DNA of 64,000 nucleotides from Rhizobium leguminosarum (GTDB taxonomy: Bacteria; Pseudomonadota; Alphaproteobacteria; Rhizobiales; Rhizobiaceae). Where the stretch lies: NCBI RefSeq assembly GCF_002953715.1, contig NZ_CP025012.1, forward strand, positions 682,001 through 746,000, read 5' to 3'. The translations under genes were made by a program, and so were the position numbers. The number at the start of each line of letters is the position of its first letter. The stretch's first letter is position 1. Below, in pieces: positions 17,685-26,520 of the stretch. Below the pieces are notes generated by a model, which made no database searches, was not told the DNA's origin, and saw only the letters and a program-made list of their open reading frames with translations.

Positions 17685-18584
17685 ATGACATCGCACAGAC
17701 TGCTTCTCTCCGCAGCAATCCCCGCTTTGATGACGCTGTCGGCCATGCCCGCCTCCGCCGAAACGCTGAAGGTTGTGGCCTCCTTCACCGTGCTTGCCGA
17801 TGTCGTCAAACAGGTCGGCGGCGAACACGTCAAGGTGACGAGCCTCGTCGGGCCGAATGGCGATCCCCACGAATTCGAGCCGTCGCCGGCCGACGCGAAG
17901 AATTTGAACACCGCTCAAGTGACCTTCGTCAGCGGCGAGGGGCTGGAAGGCTGGATGGACCGGCTGATCACCGCCTCGGGCTATAAGGGCAAGCCGGTCA
18001 CCGTTTCCGAAGGCATCAACACCCGCACCATGGAAGAGGACGGCGAAAAAATCACCGATCCGCATGTCTGGAACAGCCCCGTCAACGTCAAGATCTGGGT
18101 CGCCAATATCGAAAAGGCGCTGTCATCGGCCGATCCCACGGACGCCGCCGCCTTCAAGGCCAATGCCGAGAAGTACACCAGGACGCTGGATGAATTGAAC
18201 GCCTACGCTCATGCGAAATTCGACAAGGTAGCCGACGATCGCCGCAAGGTGCTGACCAGCCATGACGCCTTCGGTTATTTCGGCCGCGAATATAATGTCA
18301 GCTTCCTGGCGCCGTTTGGTCTGTCCACCGAAAGCGAGGCATCGGCCGCCGACGTCGCCAAGCTGATCGAGCAGATCAAGGGCGAGCATGTGAAGGCCTA
18401 TTTCTTCGAGAATTCCAACGACCCGCGCCTGGTCAAGCAGGTCGCCAAGGCAACGGGTGCCGAGCCCGGCGGCGAGCTCTACGTCGAATCCCTGTCCGAC
18501 GCCAAGGGGCCGGCGCCGACCTATGAGAAGATGTTCAAGTACAATGTCGACCAGCTCGCCGCCGCCATGGCGAAATCGAGCTGA
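17685..18584 (+). CDS. aztC: Periplasmic zinc-binding protein (AztC-like)
   Basis: 299 residues with a signal peptide (about 1-25, cut after ASA). Likely metal ligands of this cluster A-I family are His62 (GDPHEFEP), His127 (TDPHVWNS), His193 (SHDAFGY) and Asp272 (ESLSDAKGP). Three His plus one Asp fits zinc-binding AztC. The His-rich loop of ZnuA is not present. It is 16 bp after aztB. The metallochaperone gene aztD, found next to aztC in some species, is not here. Confidence 0.88.
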   Translation: MTSHRLLLSAAIPALMTLSAMPASAETLKVVASFTVLADVVKQVGGEHVKVTSLVGPNGDPHEFEPSPADAKNLNTAQVTFVSGEGLEGWMDRLITASGYKGKPVTVSEGINTRTMEEDGEKITDPHVWNSPVNVKIWVANIEKALSSADPTDAAAFKANAEKYTRTLDELNAYAHAKFDKVADDRRKVLTSHDAFGYFGREYNVSFLAPFGLSTESEASAADVAKLIEQIKGEHVKAYFFENSNDPRLVKQVAKATGAEPGGELYVESLSDAKGPAPTYEKMFKYNVDQLAAAMAKSS

Positions 18585-18596
18585 GGATCGAGGGGG

Positions 18597-18617
18597 CTGC
18601 GGGGTTTGACCCCGCAG
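18597..18617. terminator. Hairpin between convergent genes
   Basis: CTGCGGGG-tttga-CCCCGCAG lies right after aztC, followed by only a weak T-rich tract (TCTTC). It also ends just before the stop of the convergent minus-strand gene, so it may serve both. Confidence 0.55.
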
Positions 18618-18620
18618 TCT

Positions 18621-18929
18621 TCACAAATTGAGGTCGAAGACCAGGATGCCGGCAAGGCCTCCATCGGTCGACGAGACGATGCGCTCGCCCACAGTCACGT
18701 GCTCGGGATGGATGAGATAGGCATCCCGGGCCTCGGCGCTTTCAAAGGTCACGGCAAAACCGTCGACAAAGCCGCCATGCAGCCCCTCGGGCGAAACATT
18801 TGGCCCGTATTTGATATCCAATATGCCGGGAATGACCTGTTTCAGGGCGACGATTGCCGCAAACAGCGACTGCTTTTCGTCGTTCGTCACCGCGGTCTTC
18901 AGCCGCAGGAATACGCAGTGCAGGATCAT
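18621..18929 (-). CDS. Dabb family (stress-responsive A/B barrel) protein
   Basis: 102 residues from the ATG at 18929, which has GGGAGG seven bases upstream. A longer frame to 19031 would begin in a tandem repeat and is unlikely. The pattern MILHCVFLRLK, then FVDGFAVTFESAEARDAYLIHPEH is typical of the dimeric alpha/beta-barrel Dabb domain. These proteins are small and often stress-linked; no reaction can be assigned. Confidence 0.82.
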   Translation of the reverse strand: MILHCVFLRLKTAVTNDEKQSLFAAIVALKQVIPGILDIKYGPNVSPEGLHGGFVDGFAVTFESAEARDAYLIHPEHVTVGERIVSSTDGGLAGILVFDLNL

Positions 18930-18941
18930 CCGTGGTCCTCC

Positions 18942-18984
18942 CGATTTTCTTTGGCCGATTTTCTTTGGCCCGATTTTCTTTGGG
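18942..18984. repeat. Three tandem 14-15 bp units
   Basis: CGATTTTCTTTGGC is repeated three times with one-base differences, directly upstream of the Dabb gene's ribosome site. It probably overlaps the promoter or 5' leader. Confidence 0.8.
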
Positions 18985-19066
18985 TGGAGAATAGCGGCGA
19001 AAGCCGGGAGAGCAATGAGATTTATTTTCACGCAGGCGTTGCGGCGCGAGCCGGGGCTCGGGCAGA

Positions 19067-19492
19067 TTACATCTGGTCGGTCTTAACCAGGGGCCGCTTG
19101 TAGATCTTCTGGACGAGATCGCTCGCCAACGCGCGGGCTTCGTCTTTCTCAGCCGCCGTCATCGGCCGGCAGGTGTTCCGGGTGTTTGAACTGTCGAGCA
19201 CTGTCGTGGAGCCGGAATTGGCGATGACGAGATGCCAGCTGCAGGAGGCGACCTTGTCGATGGCGACGGCACCATGGCAGCCGGTGGACAAGCAGAAGGC
19301 AACGGTCACCTGCGCCCCGTGATCGCCTTTATAGGCCAGCTCGACGGCTTTCTTAATATCCTGGACCCATCGCTCGCATTGCGCCTGTTTTGGCCCCGGC
19401 TCGCAGCTCTTGGTGACGGGAGTGAGGTCGCCGGCCTGAAGCGGCGATACGCAAAAAACACCCATCGAGAGGGCGAGCAGAAACTTGAGCAT
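19067..19492 (-). CDS. Small secreted cysteine-containing protein
   Basis: 141 residues. The ATG at 19492 begins a signal peptide (LKFLLALSMGVFCVSPLQA); a longer frame to 19726 lacks one and was rejected. The mature protein has several cysteines (SCEPGPKQAQC, CLSTGC, CSWH, NTC) that could form disulfides. A CERWVQDIKKAVELAYKGDHG stretch and a GCHGAVAIDK stretch recall IalB-like invasion-associated proteins of rhizobia only loosely. It is most likely periplasmic. Confidence 0.65.
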   Translation of the reverse strand: MLKFLLALSMGVFCVSPLQAGDLTPVTKSCEPGPKQAQCERWVQDIKKAVELAYKGDHGAQVTVAFCLSTGCHGAVAIDKVASCSWHLVIANSGSTTVLDSSNTRNTCRPMTAAEKDEARALASDLVQKIYKRPLVKTDQM

Positions 19493-19680
19493 GGGATTTT
19501 CCTTTTGCAAGGAATGAGAGGCGCACATCGCAGGCGGTTGGTCAATGGCCCTCGATGGAAGGGAAGGGTAGCCTGACAGACGTTCGCGTACCATCGGGAA
19601 AACCCGAAATTGTGTCGCCAATGCTACGGGCCTTTTCCCGCAACTCAGACTGGTCGGATCGCGCCGCGAGCGCACATTAA

Positions 19681-19860
19681 CTAAACAACCAGATAAATTA
19701 TCCGCCAACCCAGGAGACTTAAGCAAAGTCCAGCAAGAGCGCCCACAGGCACGAACATGAGAACGCCGAGTATCCCTGCGATTTCATAGCCTAACCATGC
19801 ACCAAGGAGCAGCCCCACGATGCTCAGCAAGGTTGTTATCGTCTCGTGCAGTTTGACCAT
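19681..19860 (-). CDS. Small membrane protein
   Basis: 59 residues from the ATG at 19860, with two hydrophobic segments (TLLSIVGLLLGAWLGYEIAGILG and VLMFVPVGALAGLCLSLLGWRIIYLVV). There is no good ribosome site in front of this ATG, and an ATG at 19941 would give 86 residues. The glycine-rich two-helix form looks like small inner membrane proteins of unknown role. Confidence 0.5.
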   Translation of the reverse strand: MVKLHETITTLLSIVGLLLGAWLGYEIAGILGVLMFVPVGALAGLCLSLLGWRIIYLVV

Positions 19861-19965
19861 GAATTGAACGTAGACACGGAAATGGCCATGTTCAATGGCG
19901 GCAATGGGCCAAAGGTGGCCTTTCCAACCCAATGCCGGCAAAACCGACGAGACCAGCCGCTCCGC

Positions 19966-22878
19966 TCACGCCCGTTTCGTCAGCGGAAAGCGGTCGCGCA
20001 GCAGCCGCAGCACCGATTCCGAAGGGATCGGCGGCCCGAAAAGGTAGCTCTGCCCGTAGCTGCAGCCCATCTTGGCGAGCTCGATCGCATCTTCGTTGGA
20101 TTCGATCCCCTCCGCCACCACCTTCATCTCAAGCTCTCGCGCCATCGCGATCACCGATTTGAGCACGGTCGCCTTCTTGTCGCTGCTGTCGCGCACCAGC
20201 GCCTTGTCGAGCTTGATCATGTCGAAGGGGAAGCGGGTGAGATAGGCGAGCGACGAATATCCGGTGCCGAAATCGTCGAGCGCCAGCCCGATGCCGGCTT
20301 CCTTCAGCTTCTGCAGCACAAGGCGGGCCTGTTCCGGATTTTCCATCACCATGGATTCCGTCAGTTCGAGCTTGAGGCGCGAGGGGTTGCAATGCGTCTT
20401 GGCGAGAACCGAACGCACGTCGTCATAGAGCTCGTTGTTGAGCAGCTGCACGCTCGACAGGTTGATCGAGACGAAGATCGGCAGTTCGCCGGTCTGGTGC
20501 TGCCAGCTCATCAGATCGTTGGTCGCCTGTTCCAGCGCGAACATGCCGAGCGGGCCGATAAGATCGGAGGCCTCGGCGATCGGAATGAATTCGGACGGCT
20601 GGATATTGCCGCGCTTGGGATGTTCCCAGCGCATCAATGCCTCGAAGCCGGCGATCTCGACATCCTCCAGCCTTGCGATCGGCTGGTAGACCATCGACAA
20701 TTCCTTGCGTTCGATGGCGCGGCGCAGATCCGTTTCGAGCTGCAGCCGGTCGGTGCCGAAGTCGCGGAAGGCCGGCTGGAATGGCTCGACACGGTTGCCG
20801 CCGGCCCGTTTTGCCCGGTACATCGCAAGCTCGGCGTCGCTGAGCAGGCCGGTGGCGCTCTCCTGCCGGTCGACCCAGGAGGCAAGGCCGACCGAGGCCG
20901 TCAGGATGATCTCGCGATTGGCGAAGTTGATCGGCACCATGATTGCCTTGCTGATCGCATCGGCAAAATCGGCGACCTTGGCCGGATTATGCTCGGAAAC
21001 CAGGATAAGGCCGAACTGGTCGCCGGCAAGCCGCGCCAGCGTGTCCTGCGGTTTCAAGAGCCGGCGGAGCCGCCGCGTCAGCGCGATGAGGATGTTGTCG
21101 CCGGCGGCAACGCCGAGCGAATCATTGACCAGCTTGTAGCGGTCGATGTCGATCACCATCACCGTCGGGCGCAGCGTATCGCCACCCGGCGCCAGCGCCA
21201 GCACCGACTGAAGCCGGTCGAGGAAGACCTGCCGGTTCGGCAGGCCGGTCAGATTGTCGTGCAGCGCATCATGCAGCAGCCGCTCGACGGAATTCTTCTG
21301 CTCGGTCACGTCGACGATCGTGCCGACGCAGCGGATGATTTCGCCGTTCGAGCCGAGCACCGGCCGGGCGCGGATCAAGAGCCAGTGGAAATGCCCGTCC
21401 TCGGCGCGGATGCGGAACTCGTGGTTCAACCGCCCGCGGCGATGTTCGAGCAGCACGTCGAGCGTGGCGCGGAAGCGGTCGCGGTCGTCGGGGTGCAGCC
21501 GCGGCAGCCAGTTGCGCGCCGCGCCATGCATGGCGCCGGGCGACATGCCGAGCTTTGTCGAGACGTCGGGAATGGTGACGACGCGGTCGCGCGCCACGTC
21601 CCAATCCCAGACCATGTCGCCGGAGCCGGTGAGCGCCAGCGATTGCCGCTCGAGATCGGAAAACAGCCCCTGCTGGAAGGCGCCGCCGGCAAACGCATGC
21701 TGCATGACGGTGAAGCCGATCAAAAGCACGATGAGCACCAGGCCGCCGCCGAGCGCGGGCTGGATGATGTCGTTGTCGAGCCGTCCGGTGACCGTCAGCC
21801 ACGCCCCGAACAGCCAGACGAGGATCAACGCCCAGGCCGGCACCAGCAGGATGGCGCGGTCATAGCGGTTGAAGCCGAGATAGATGATCAAAAGCAGCCC
21901 CATCGTCGCCGTCAGCGCGAAGGAAAGCCTGGCGATGCCGGCGGCAATCGACGGATCGTAGATCGCCACGCCAAAGAGCAGGGCAAGGCCGAGCACCCAG
22001 GCAAGCGTGGCGTAACCCAGATGCGCATGCCAGCGGTTGAGGTTGAGATAGGTGAAGAGGAAGATGACGAAACTCGACGCCAGCGCCACCTCCGCGCAGG
22101 CGCGCCATATTCGCTGGTCGGCCGAGGCGACGCTGATCAGCTTGCCGAGAAAACCGAAATCGACGCAGATATAGCCGAGCACCGCCCAGGCAAGGGCCGC
22201 CGTTGCTGGCAGCATCGAGGTGCCCTTGACGACGAAAAGGATGGTCAGGAACACGGCGAGCAGGCCGGCAATGCCGAGCACGATGCCGCGATAGAGCGTG
22301 AAGGCGTTGATCGTGTCCTTGTAGGCGTCCGGTTCCCAGAGATAGATCTGCGGCAGTTCCGGCGACGACAGTTCGGCGACGAAGGTGATGACGGCGCCGG
22401 GGTTCAGCGTGATGCGGAAGACGTCGGCCTCGTCGCTCGGCTGCCGGTCGAGCGCGAAGCCTTCGCTGGGCGTAATCGCGCTGATGCGCTGCGAGCCGAG
22501 ATCCGGCCAGAACAGCTTGGAATTGACCAGACGGAAATGCGGCGCGACGATGACGCGCTCGAGCTGTTCTTCCGAAACGTTGGCGAGCGCAAACACTGCC
22601 CAGTCGCCCTGATGGTTCTCCGAGCTTGCCCTGACCTCGATGCGGCGGCGGATGCCGTCGGCGCCGGCCGCCGTCGAAACCTGGAAGGCCTCGCCCTGGT
22701 TGGCGTAGATCTCGGTCGTCGCGGTCAGGTCGAGCGCGGTATCGTCACGGGAAATTTTTACAGGTTCGGCCGCCTGGGCAACACCCGCCACGAAGGCGAA
22801 GGCCGCCAGGAAAAGGGCTGCGATCACCGCGATCACTCGTCCGGACGGTGACTTGGGCAGCATGCGGTCTCTTGTCAT
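19966..22878 (-). CDS. Membrane GGDEF-EAL protein, probable c-di-GMP phosphodiesterase
   Basis: 970 residues. Order: signal or first helix about 10-36, periplasmic domain to about 190, about seven membrane helices 195-405 (7TMR-DISM-like), a PAS domain about 420-540, GGDEF about 545-700 and EAL about 720-965. The GGDEF site reads AGDQF (near residue 615), so cyclase activity is probably lost. The EAL site is intact (EALMRWEHP near 746, then DDFGTGYSS). It should hydrolyse c-di-GMP in response to a periplasmic or PAS signal. It overlaps the GNAT gene by 4 bp. Confidence 0.9.
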   Translation of the reverse strand: MTRDRMLPKSPSGRVIAVIAALFLAAFAFVAGVAQAAEPVKISRDDTALDLTATTEIYANQGEAFQVSTAAGADGIRRRIEVRASSENHQGDWAVFALANVSEEQLERVIVAPHFRLVNSKLFWPDLGSQRISAITPSEGFALDRQPSDEADVFRITLNPGAVITFVAELSSPELPQIYLWEPDAYKDTINAFTLYRGIVLGIAGLLAVFLTILFVVKGTSMLPATAALAWAVLGYICVDFGFLGKLISVASADQRIWRACAEVALASSFVIFLFTYLNLNRWHAHLGYATLAWVLGLALLFGVAIYDPSIAAGIARLSFALTATMGLLLIIYLGFNRYDRAILLVPAWALILVWLFGAWLTVTGRLDNDIIQPALGGGLVLIVLLIGFTVMQHAFAGGAFQQGLFSDLERQSLALTGSGDMVWDWDVARDRVVTIPDVSTKLGMSPGAMHGAARNWLPRLHPDDRDRFRATLDVLLEHRRGRLNHEFRIRAEDGHFHWLLIRARPVLGSNGEIIRCVGTIVDVTEQKNSVERLLHDALHDNLTGLPNRQVFLDRLQSVLALAPGGDTLRPTVMVIDIDRYKLVNDSLGVAAGDNILIALTRRLRRLLKPQDTLARLAGDQFGLILVSEHNPAKVADFADAISKAIMVPINFANREIILTASVGLASWVDRQESATGLLSDAELAMYRAKRAGGNRVEPFQPAFRDFGTDRLQLETDLRRAIERKELSMVYQPIARLEDVEIAGFEALMRWEHPKRGNIQPSEFIPIAEASDLIGPLGMFALEQATNDLMSWQHQTGELPIFVSINLSSVQLLNNELYDDVRSVLAKTHCNPSRLKLELTESMVMENPEQARLVLQKLKEAGIGLALDDFGTGYSSLAYLTRFPFDMIKLDKALVRDSSDKKATVLKSVIAMARELEMKVVAEGIESNEDAIELAKMGCSYGQSYLFGPPIPSESVLRLLRDRFPLTKRA

Positions 22879-23489
22879 CGGCTGTCGGTTTTCCTGCCTT
22901 TATCCGTATCGGTGGCGAGACGTGAAAACATCACATGGTCATGCCACTGACCGTTGATCTTTAAATATCCGCGCAGATAGCCTTCCTGTTGAAACCCGGC
23001 TTTTTCAAGCAGACGAATGCTGCGCGCGTTATCTGGAATACAGGCTGCTTCGATACGGTGCAACTCAAGCCCGGCGAAGATGTAAGGAATAACCAATTGA
23101 AGGGCGGCGAACATATGCCCCTGGCCGGCATGGCGTTCGCCCATCCAGTAGCCGATCATGCAGCTTTGTGCCGCACCCCTTCTGATGTAGCCGATGGTGA
23201 CGCCGCCGACGAGCGTCATGTCGCCTTTCAGGAAAATGAACAGCGGCACCGCCTGGCCCGAGGCATATTCCTGCTTGCCGCGGATGACGCGGGCGCGGTA
23301 GGCGCCCTCCGTCAGCTCGTCGCGCCGCCAGGTCGGCTCCCAGGGTTCCAGGAACTTGCGGCTTTCGGCGCGCAGCCGGTGCCACTGGTTGAAATCCTGA
23401 TAGCGCGGCAGGCGCAGGAGATATCTGTCGTTCTCCAGCTCCACCGCTTCCGGCTGCCGCGACAGGAACCGAAAAACCGATTTTGGCAT
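22875..23489 (-). CDS. GNAT N-acetyltransferase, RimJ/RimL-like
   Basis: 204 residues. It has the GNAT acetyl-CoA loop in IGYWMGERHAGQGHMFAALQLVIPYIF, then the family's LHRIEAACIPDNARSIRLLEKAGFQQEGYLRGYLKINGQWHDHVMFSRL, which is the RimJ-type protein alanine acetyltransferase pattern. It is part of a tight minus-strand run thrC, M16 peptidase, GNAT and GGDEF-EAL; the 4-bp overlap with the last suggests translational coupling. Confidence 0.88.
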   Translation of the reverse strand: MPKSVFRFLSRQPEAVELENDRYLLRLPRYQDFNQWHRLRAESRKFLEPWEPTWRRDELTEGAYRARVIRGKQEYASGQAVPLFIFLKGDMTLVGGVTIGYIRRGAAQSCMIGYWMGERHAGQGHMFAALQLVIPYIFAGLELHRIEAACIPDNARSIRLLEKAGFQQEGYLRGYLKINGQWHDHVMFSRLATDTDKGRKTDSR

Positions 23490-23518
23490 CGATCACTCCC
23501 GGCAAGACAGACGTCGGC

Positions 23519-24817
23519 TCAGCGGCTTGCCTGCAGCGTCTTCGACGCCGGGACCGAAAGCGAGGCGGTGATGTCTTCCATCGGTGCGAGCCGTTCCAGC
23601 GGACCGATCGCCGAAAGCGTCGGCACCGTGTCATAGAACAGCCGGCCGGCGAGGTCGGTCAGCCGCTCGATGGTGATGCCCTCCAGCCGCTCCATCATCT
23701 CCGGATTGGAGATCGGCCGGCCGTAGAGCATCATCTGCCTGGCGATCTGGCCGGCGCGGGCCGCCGGGCTTTCCGCACCCATCAACAGCTGGGCGCGGAT
23801 CTGGGCGCGGGCGCGCTCGATTTCCTTCTGGTGGATCGCATCGGCGGATTTGTGCAGCTCGTCGATGATGACGGGTACCAGCTCCGGCAGGTTTTCGCCG
23901 CCGGTCGCGGCATGAATGCCGAAGATGCCGGTGTCGGAAAAGCCCCAGTGGAAGGCATAGACGGAATAACAGAGGCCGCGGAACTCGCGCACTTCCTGGA
24001 AGAGCCTGGAAGACATGCCGCCGCCAAGGATATTGGCGAGGATCTGCGAGCAGTAGAAATCGCGGGCGTGGTAAGGCTTGCCTTCGAAGCCGAGCAGGAT
24101 CTGCGCGTCCATCAGGTCGCGCGGTTCTCGCACGCTGCCGCCGATATAACGCGCCGGTTCCATGACGGGCGGCGCGGAAGGAGCCGTCGGCAGGCTCGCG
24201 AAACGATCCTCGACCATGCGCAGGAATTCTTCATGCTCGACGGCGCCGGTGGCGACCACGAACATGCGGTCGGTCGTGTAGTTGCGGCTGAGATAGCCAC
24301 GGATCTGCTGCGGGGTGAAGGAGACGACGGTCTCCGGCGTGCCGAGGATCGCCCGGCCGAGCGTCTGGTCGCGATAGGCGACCTCGGAGAACCGGTCGAA
24401 CACCACGTCGTCGGGCGTGTCGTTGGCGGCGTTGATCTCCTGCAGGATCACCTGCTTCTCGCGCTCCAGCTCCTCTTCCTCGAAGGCCGACTCCGTCAGG
24501 ATGTCGGCGAGGATGTCGACGGCGAGCGGCACGTAGTCCTTGAGCACGCGGGCATAATAGGAGGTCGTCTCGGTCGAGGTCGCGGCATTGACTTCGCCGC
24601 CGACATCCTCGATCTCCTCGGCAATCTGGCGGGCCGTGCGGCGCGCCGTGCCCTTGAAGGCCATGTGTTCGAGCAGATGAGCGATGCCGTGCTCGTTATC
24701 CGTCTCGTTACGCGATCCCGATTTGATCCAGACTCCGAGCGCAACGCTTTCAAGATGCGGCATGGTCTCTGTGACTACTGTCAGCCCGGATTTCAGCCGG
24801 GTGCACTCAACTGTCAT
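23519..24817 (-). CDS. M16 family zinc peptidase (mitochondrial-processing-like)
   Basis: 432 residues. The inverted zinc motif HxxEH is visible as HLLEHMAFKG near residue 48, with the downstream glutamate region (DVGGEVNAATSTETTSYYARVL). This is the single-chain bacterial homologue of the beta subunit of mitochondrial processing peptidase. It is cytoplasmic or periplasmic; no signal peptide is seen. It lies 3 bp after thrC and 30 bp before the GNAT gene, an arrangement I recall as common in Rhizobiales. Confidence 0.92.
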   Translation of the reverse strand: MTVECTRLKSGLTVVTETMPHLESVALGVWIKSGSRNETDNEHGIAHLLEHMAFKGTARRTARQIAEEIEDVGGEVNAATSTETTSYYARVLKDYVPLAVDILADILTESAFEEEELEREKQVILQEINAANDTPDDVVFDRFSEVAYRDQTLGRAILGTPETVVSFTPQQIRGYLSRNYTTDRMFVVATGAVEHEEFLRMVEDRFASLPTAPSAPPVMEPARYIGGSVREPRDLMDAQILLGFEGKPYHARDFYCSQILANILGGGMSSRLFQEVREFRGLCYSVYAFHWGFSDTGIFGIHAATGGENLPELVPVIIDELHKSADAIHQKEIERARAQIRAQLLMGAESPAARAGQIARQMMLYGRPISNPEMMERLEGITIERLTDLAGRLFYDTVPTLSAIGPLERLAPMEDITASLSVPASKTLQASR

Positions 24818-24820
24818 TGG

Positions 24821-26245
24821 CTATCTTTCTGCGCCTGCTGTCGTCTCGCCGCGGGCATGCTTGCCGATAAAAGTCTCAACGGCTTTCAGCTCCGGTTTGA
24901 TGATCTGGAAACGCTCCTCCCTGTGCATCAGATCAGCAAGCCACGTCGGAAGCGCCGGGTCAATACCGCAGGCGGATTTTACGGCGGCGGGGAATTTCGC
25001 CGGATGCGCGGTCGAAAGCGTCACCATCGGCGTATTCGGCTTTTCTTTCTTCTGCGCGACGAAGACGCCGATCGCCGAATGCGGATCGAGCAGATAGCCG
25101 GTCTCGGCATGGGTCTGGCGGATCGTTTCGGCCACCTGTTTCTCGCTGGCGCGCCCGGCGCGGAAGTCGCGGCGGATCGCCTTCAGCGCTTGCGCACCGA
25201 TCTCGAAGCCGTTGGATTGCTTGAGGCTTTCCATCGCCGCGCGCACCTTCGAGGCGTCGCGGTCATAGGCTTCGAACAGCAGCCGTTCGAAGTTCGAGGA
25301 GATCTGGATGTCCATCGACGGCGAACTCGTCGCCTTGACCGCCTTCATGTCGTAGCGGCCGGTCTTCAGCGCCCGCGCCAGAATGTCGTTCTCGTTGGTG
25401 GCGATCACCAGCCGGTCGATCGGCAGGCCCATGCGCTTGGCGCAGTAGCCGGCGAAAATATCGCCGAAATTGCCTGTGGGCACCGTGAACGAGATCTTCC
25501 GGTCCGGTCCGCCGAGTGCGACCGCCGCCGTGAAATAATAGACGATCTGGGCCATGATGCGCGCCCAGTTGATCGAGTTGACCCCGGACAGCCGGACCCT
25601 GTCGCGGAAAGCCACGTCGTTGAACATCGCCTTCACCAGGTTCTGGCAATCGTCGAAATTGCCCTCGACGGCAAGCGCATGCACATTTGGCGACGACGAG
25701 GTGGTCATCTGCCGCTGCTGCACCGGCGAGACCTTGCCGTGCGGGAAGAGGATGAAGATGTCGGTGCGCTCGCGGCCGGCGAAGGCATCGATCGCCGCCC
25801 CGCCGGTGTCGCCCGAGGTGGCGCCGACGATCGTCGCCCGCTCGCCGCGCTTCTCGAGCGCATAGTCCATCAGCCGGGCGAGCAGCTGCATCGCCACGTC
25901 CTTGAAGGCGAGCGTCGTGCCGTGGAACAGCTCCATGACGAAGCTGTTCGGCCCGGTCTGGACGAGCGGCGCGATCGCCGGGTGGCGGAAGGTGCCATAG
26001 GCCTCGTCGATCATCGCCCGGAAGGTGTCGTCGGGGATCTCGCCATTGGTGAAGGGCGACAGGATGGTGAAGGCGATCTCCTGATAGGTCTTGCCCCTAA
26101 GCGCCCGGATCTCCTTCTTGGAAAAGCTCGGCCATTTGGAGGGAACGTAGAGCCCGCCGTCGCGCGCCAGCCCCGTCAAGAGGGCGTCGCAAAAGCCGAG
26201 GGAAGGGGCCTCGCCGCGGGTCGAGATATAGTCCACGTTCGTCAT
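24821..26245 (-). CDS. thrC: Threonine synthase
   Basis: 474 residues from the ATG at 26245; longer frames to 26377 read through an unlikely leader. The PLP lysine lies in GTTLAFKDVAMQLL, and the phosphate-binding loop is GATSGDTGGAAI. The FPHGKVSPVQQRQMTT and TGNFGDIFAGYCAKRMGLP stretches fit the proteobacterial/yeast-like class. The enzyme converts O-phosphohomoserine to threonine. It heads the thrC - M16 peptidase - GNAT - GGDEF-EAL run. Confidence 0.97.
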   Translation of the reverse strand: MTNVDYISTRGEAPSLGFCDALLTGLARDGGLYVPSKWPSFSKKEIRALRGKTYQEIAFTILSPFTNGEIPDDTFRAMIDEAYGTFRHPAIAPLVQTGPNSFVMELFHGTTLAFKDVAMQLLARLMDYALEKRGERATIVGATSGDTGGAAIDAFAGRERTDIFILFPHGKVSPVQQRQMTTSSSPNVHALAVEGNFDDCQNLVKAMFNDVAFRDRVRLSGVNSINWARIMAQIVYYFTAAVALGGPDRKISFTVPTGNFGDIFAGYCAKRMGLPIDRLVIATNENDILARALKTGRYDMKAVKATSSPSMDIQISSNFERLLFEAYDRDASKVRAAMESLKQSNGFEIGAQALKAIRRDFRAGRASEKQVAETIRQTHAETGYLLDPHSAIGVFVAQKKEKPNTPMVTLSTAHPAKFPAAVKSACGIDPALPTWLADLMHREERFQIIKPELKAVETFIGKHARGETTAGAER

Positions 26246-26520
26246 CCTTGATCTATCGCTGGAGGAAATCCGGCCGGGCGTCGCCATGGCCGCTCTGCCG
26301 GAAATCTGGGCCGGAAATCGAAAACGGGCCGCCCTGCCGGCAGGGCTTTGCTTGTATGCTTTTGAAGTTGCCCGCATTCGGCGTCGAAAAGTGCATCAAA
26401 ACGGCGCTTACCCAATCGATTTTTGTTTGCGCCGCTGATATAGACCATCGCAAACCGTCATGAAAGGCCTCGCGAAAAAGACATGGGGCCTCCAAGAAAC
26501 GCTTGTACAAGGGATGGAAT

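Noticed and set aside
19846..22851. A 1001-codon open frame on the plus strand opposite the GGDEF-EAL gene
   Set aside because: It is the mirror frame of a well-recognised minus-strand protein in high-GC DNA, its residues are dominated by Arg, His, Asp and Gln as expected of such shadows, and no domain is recognisable.
23483..26251. A 922-codon open frame opposite the M16 peptidase and thrC genes
   Set aside because: Antisense to two strongly recognised enzymes and with typical shadow composition; no ribosome site or domain.
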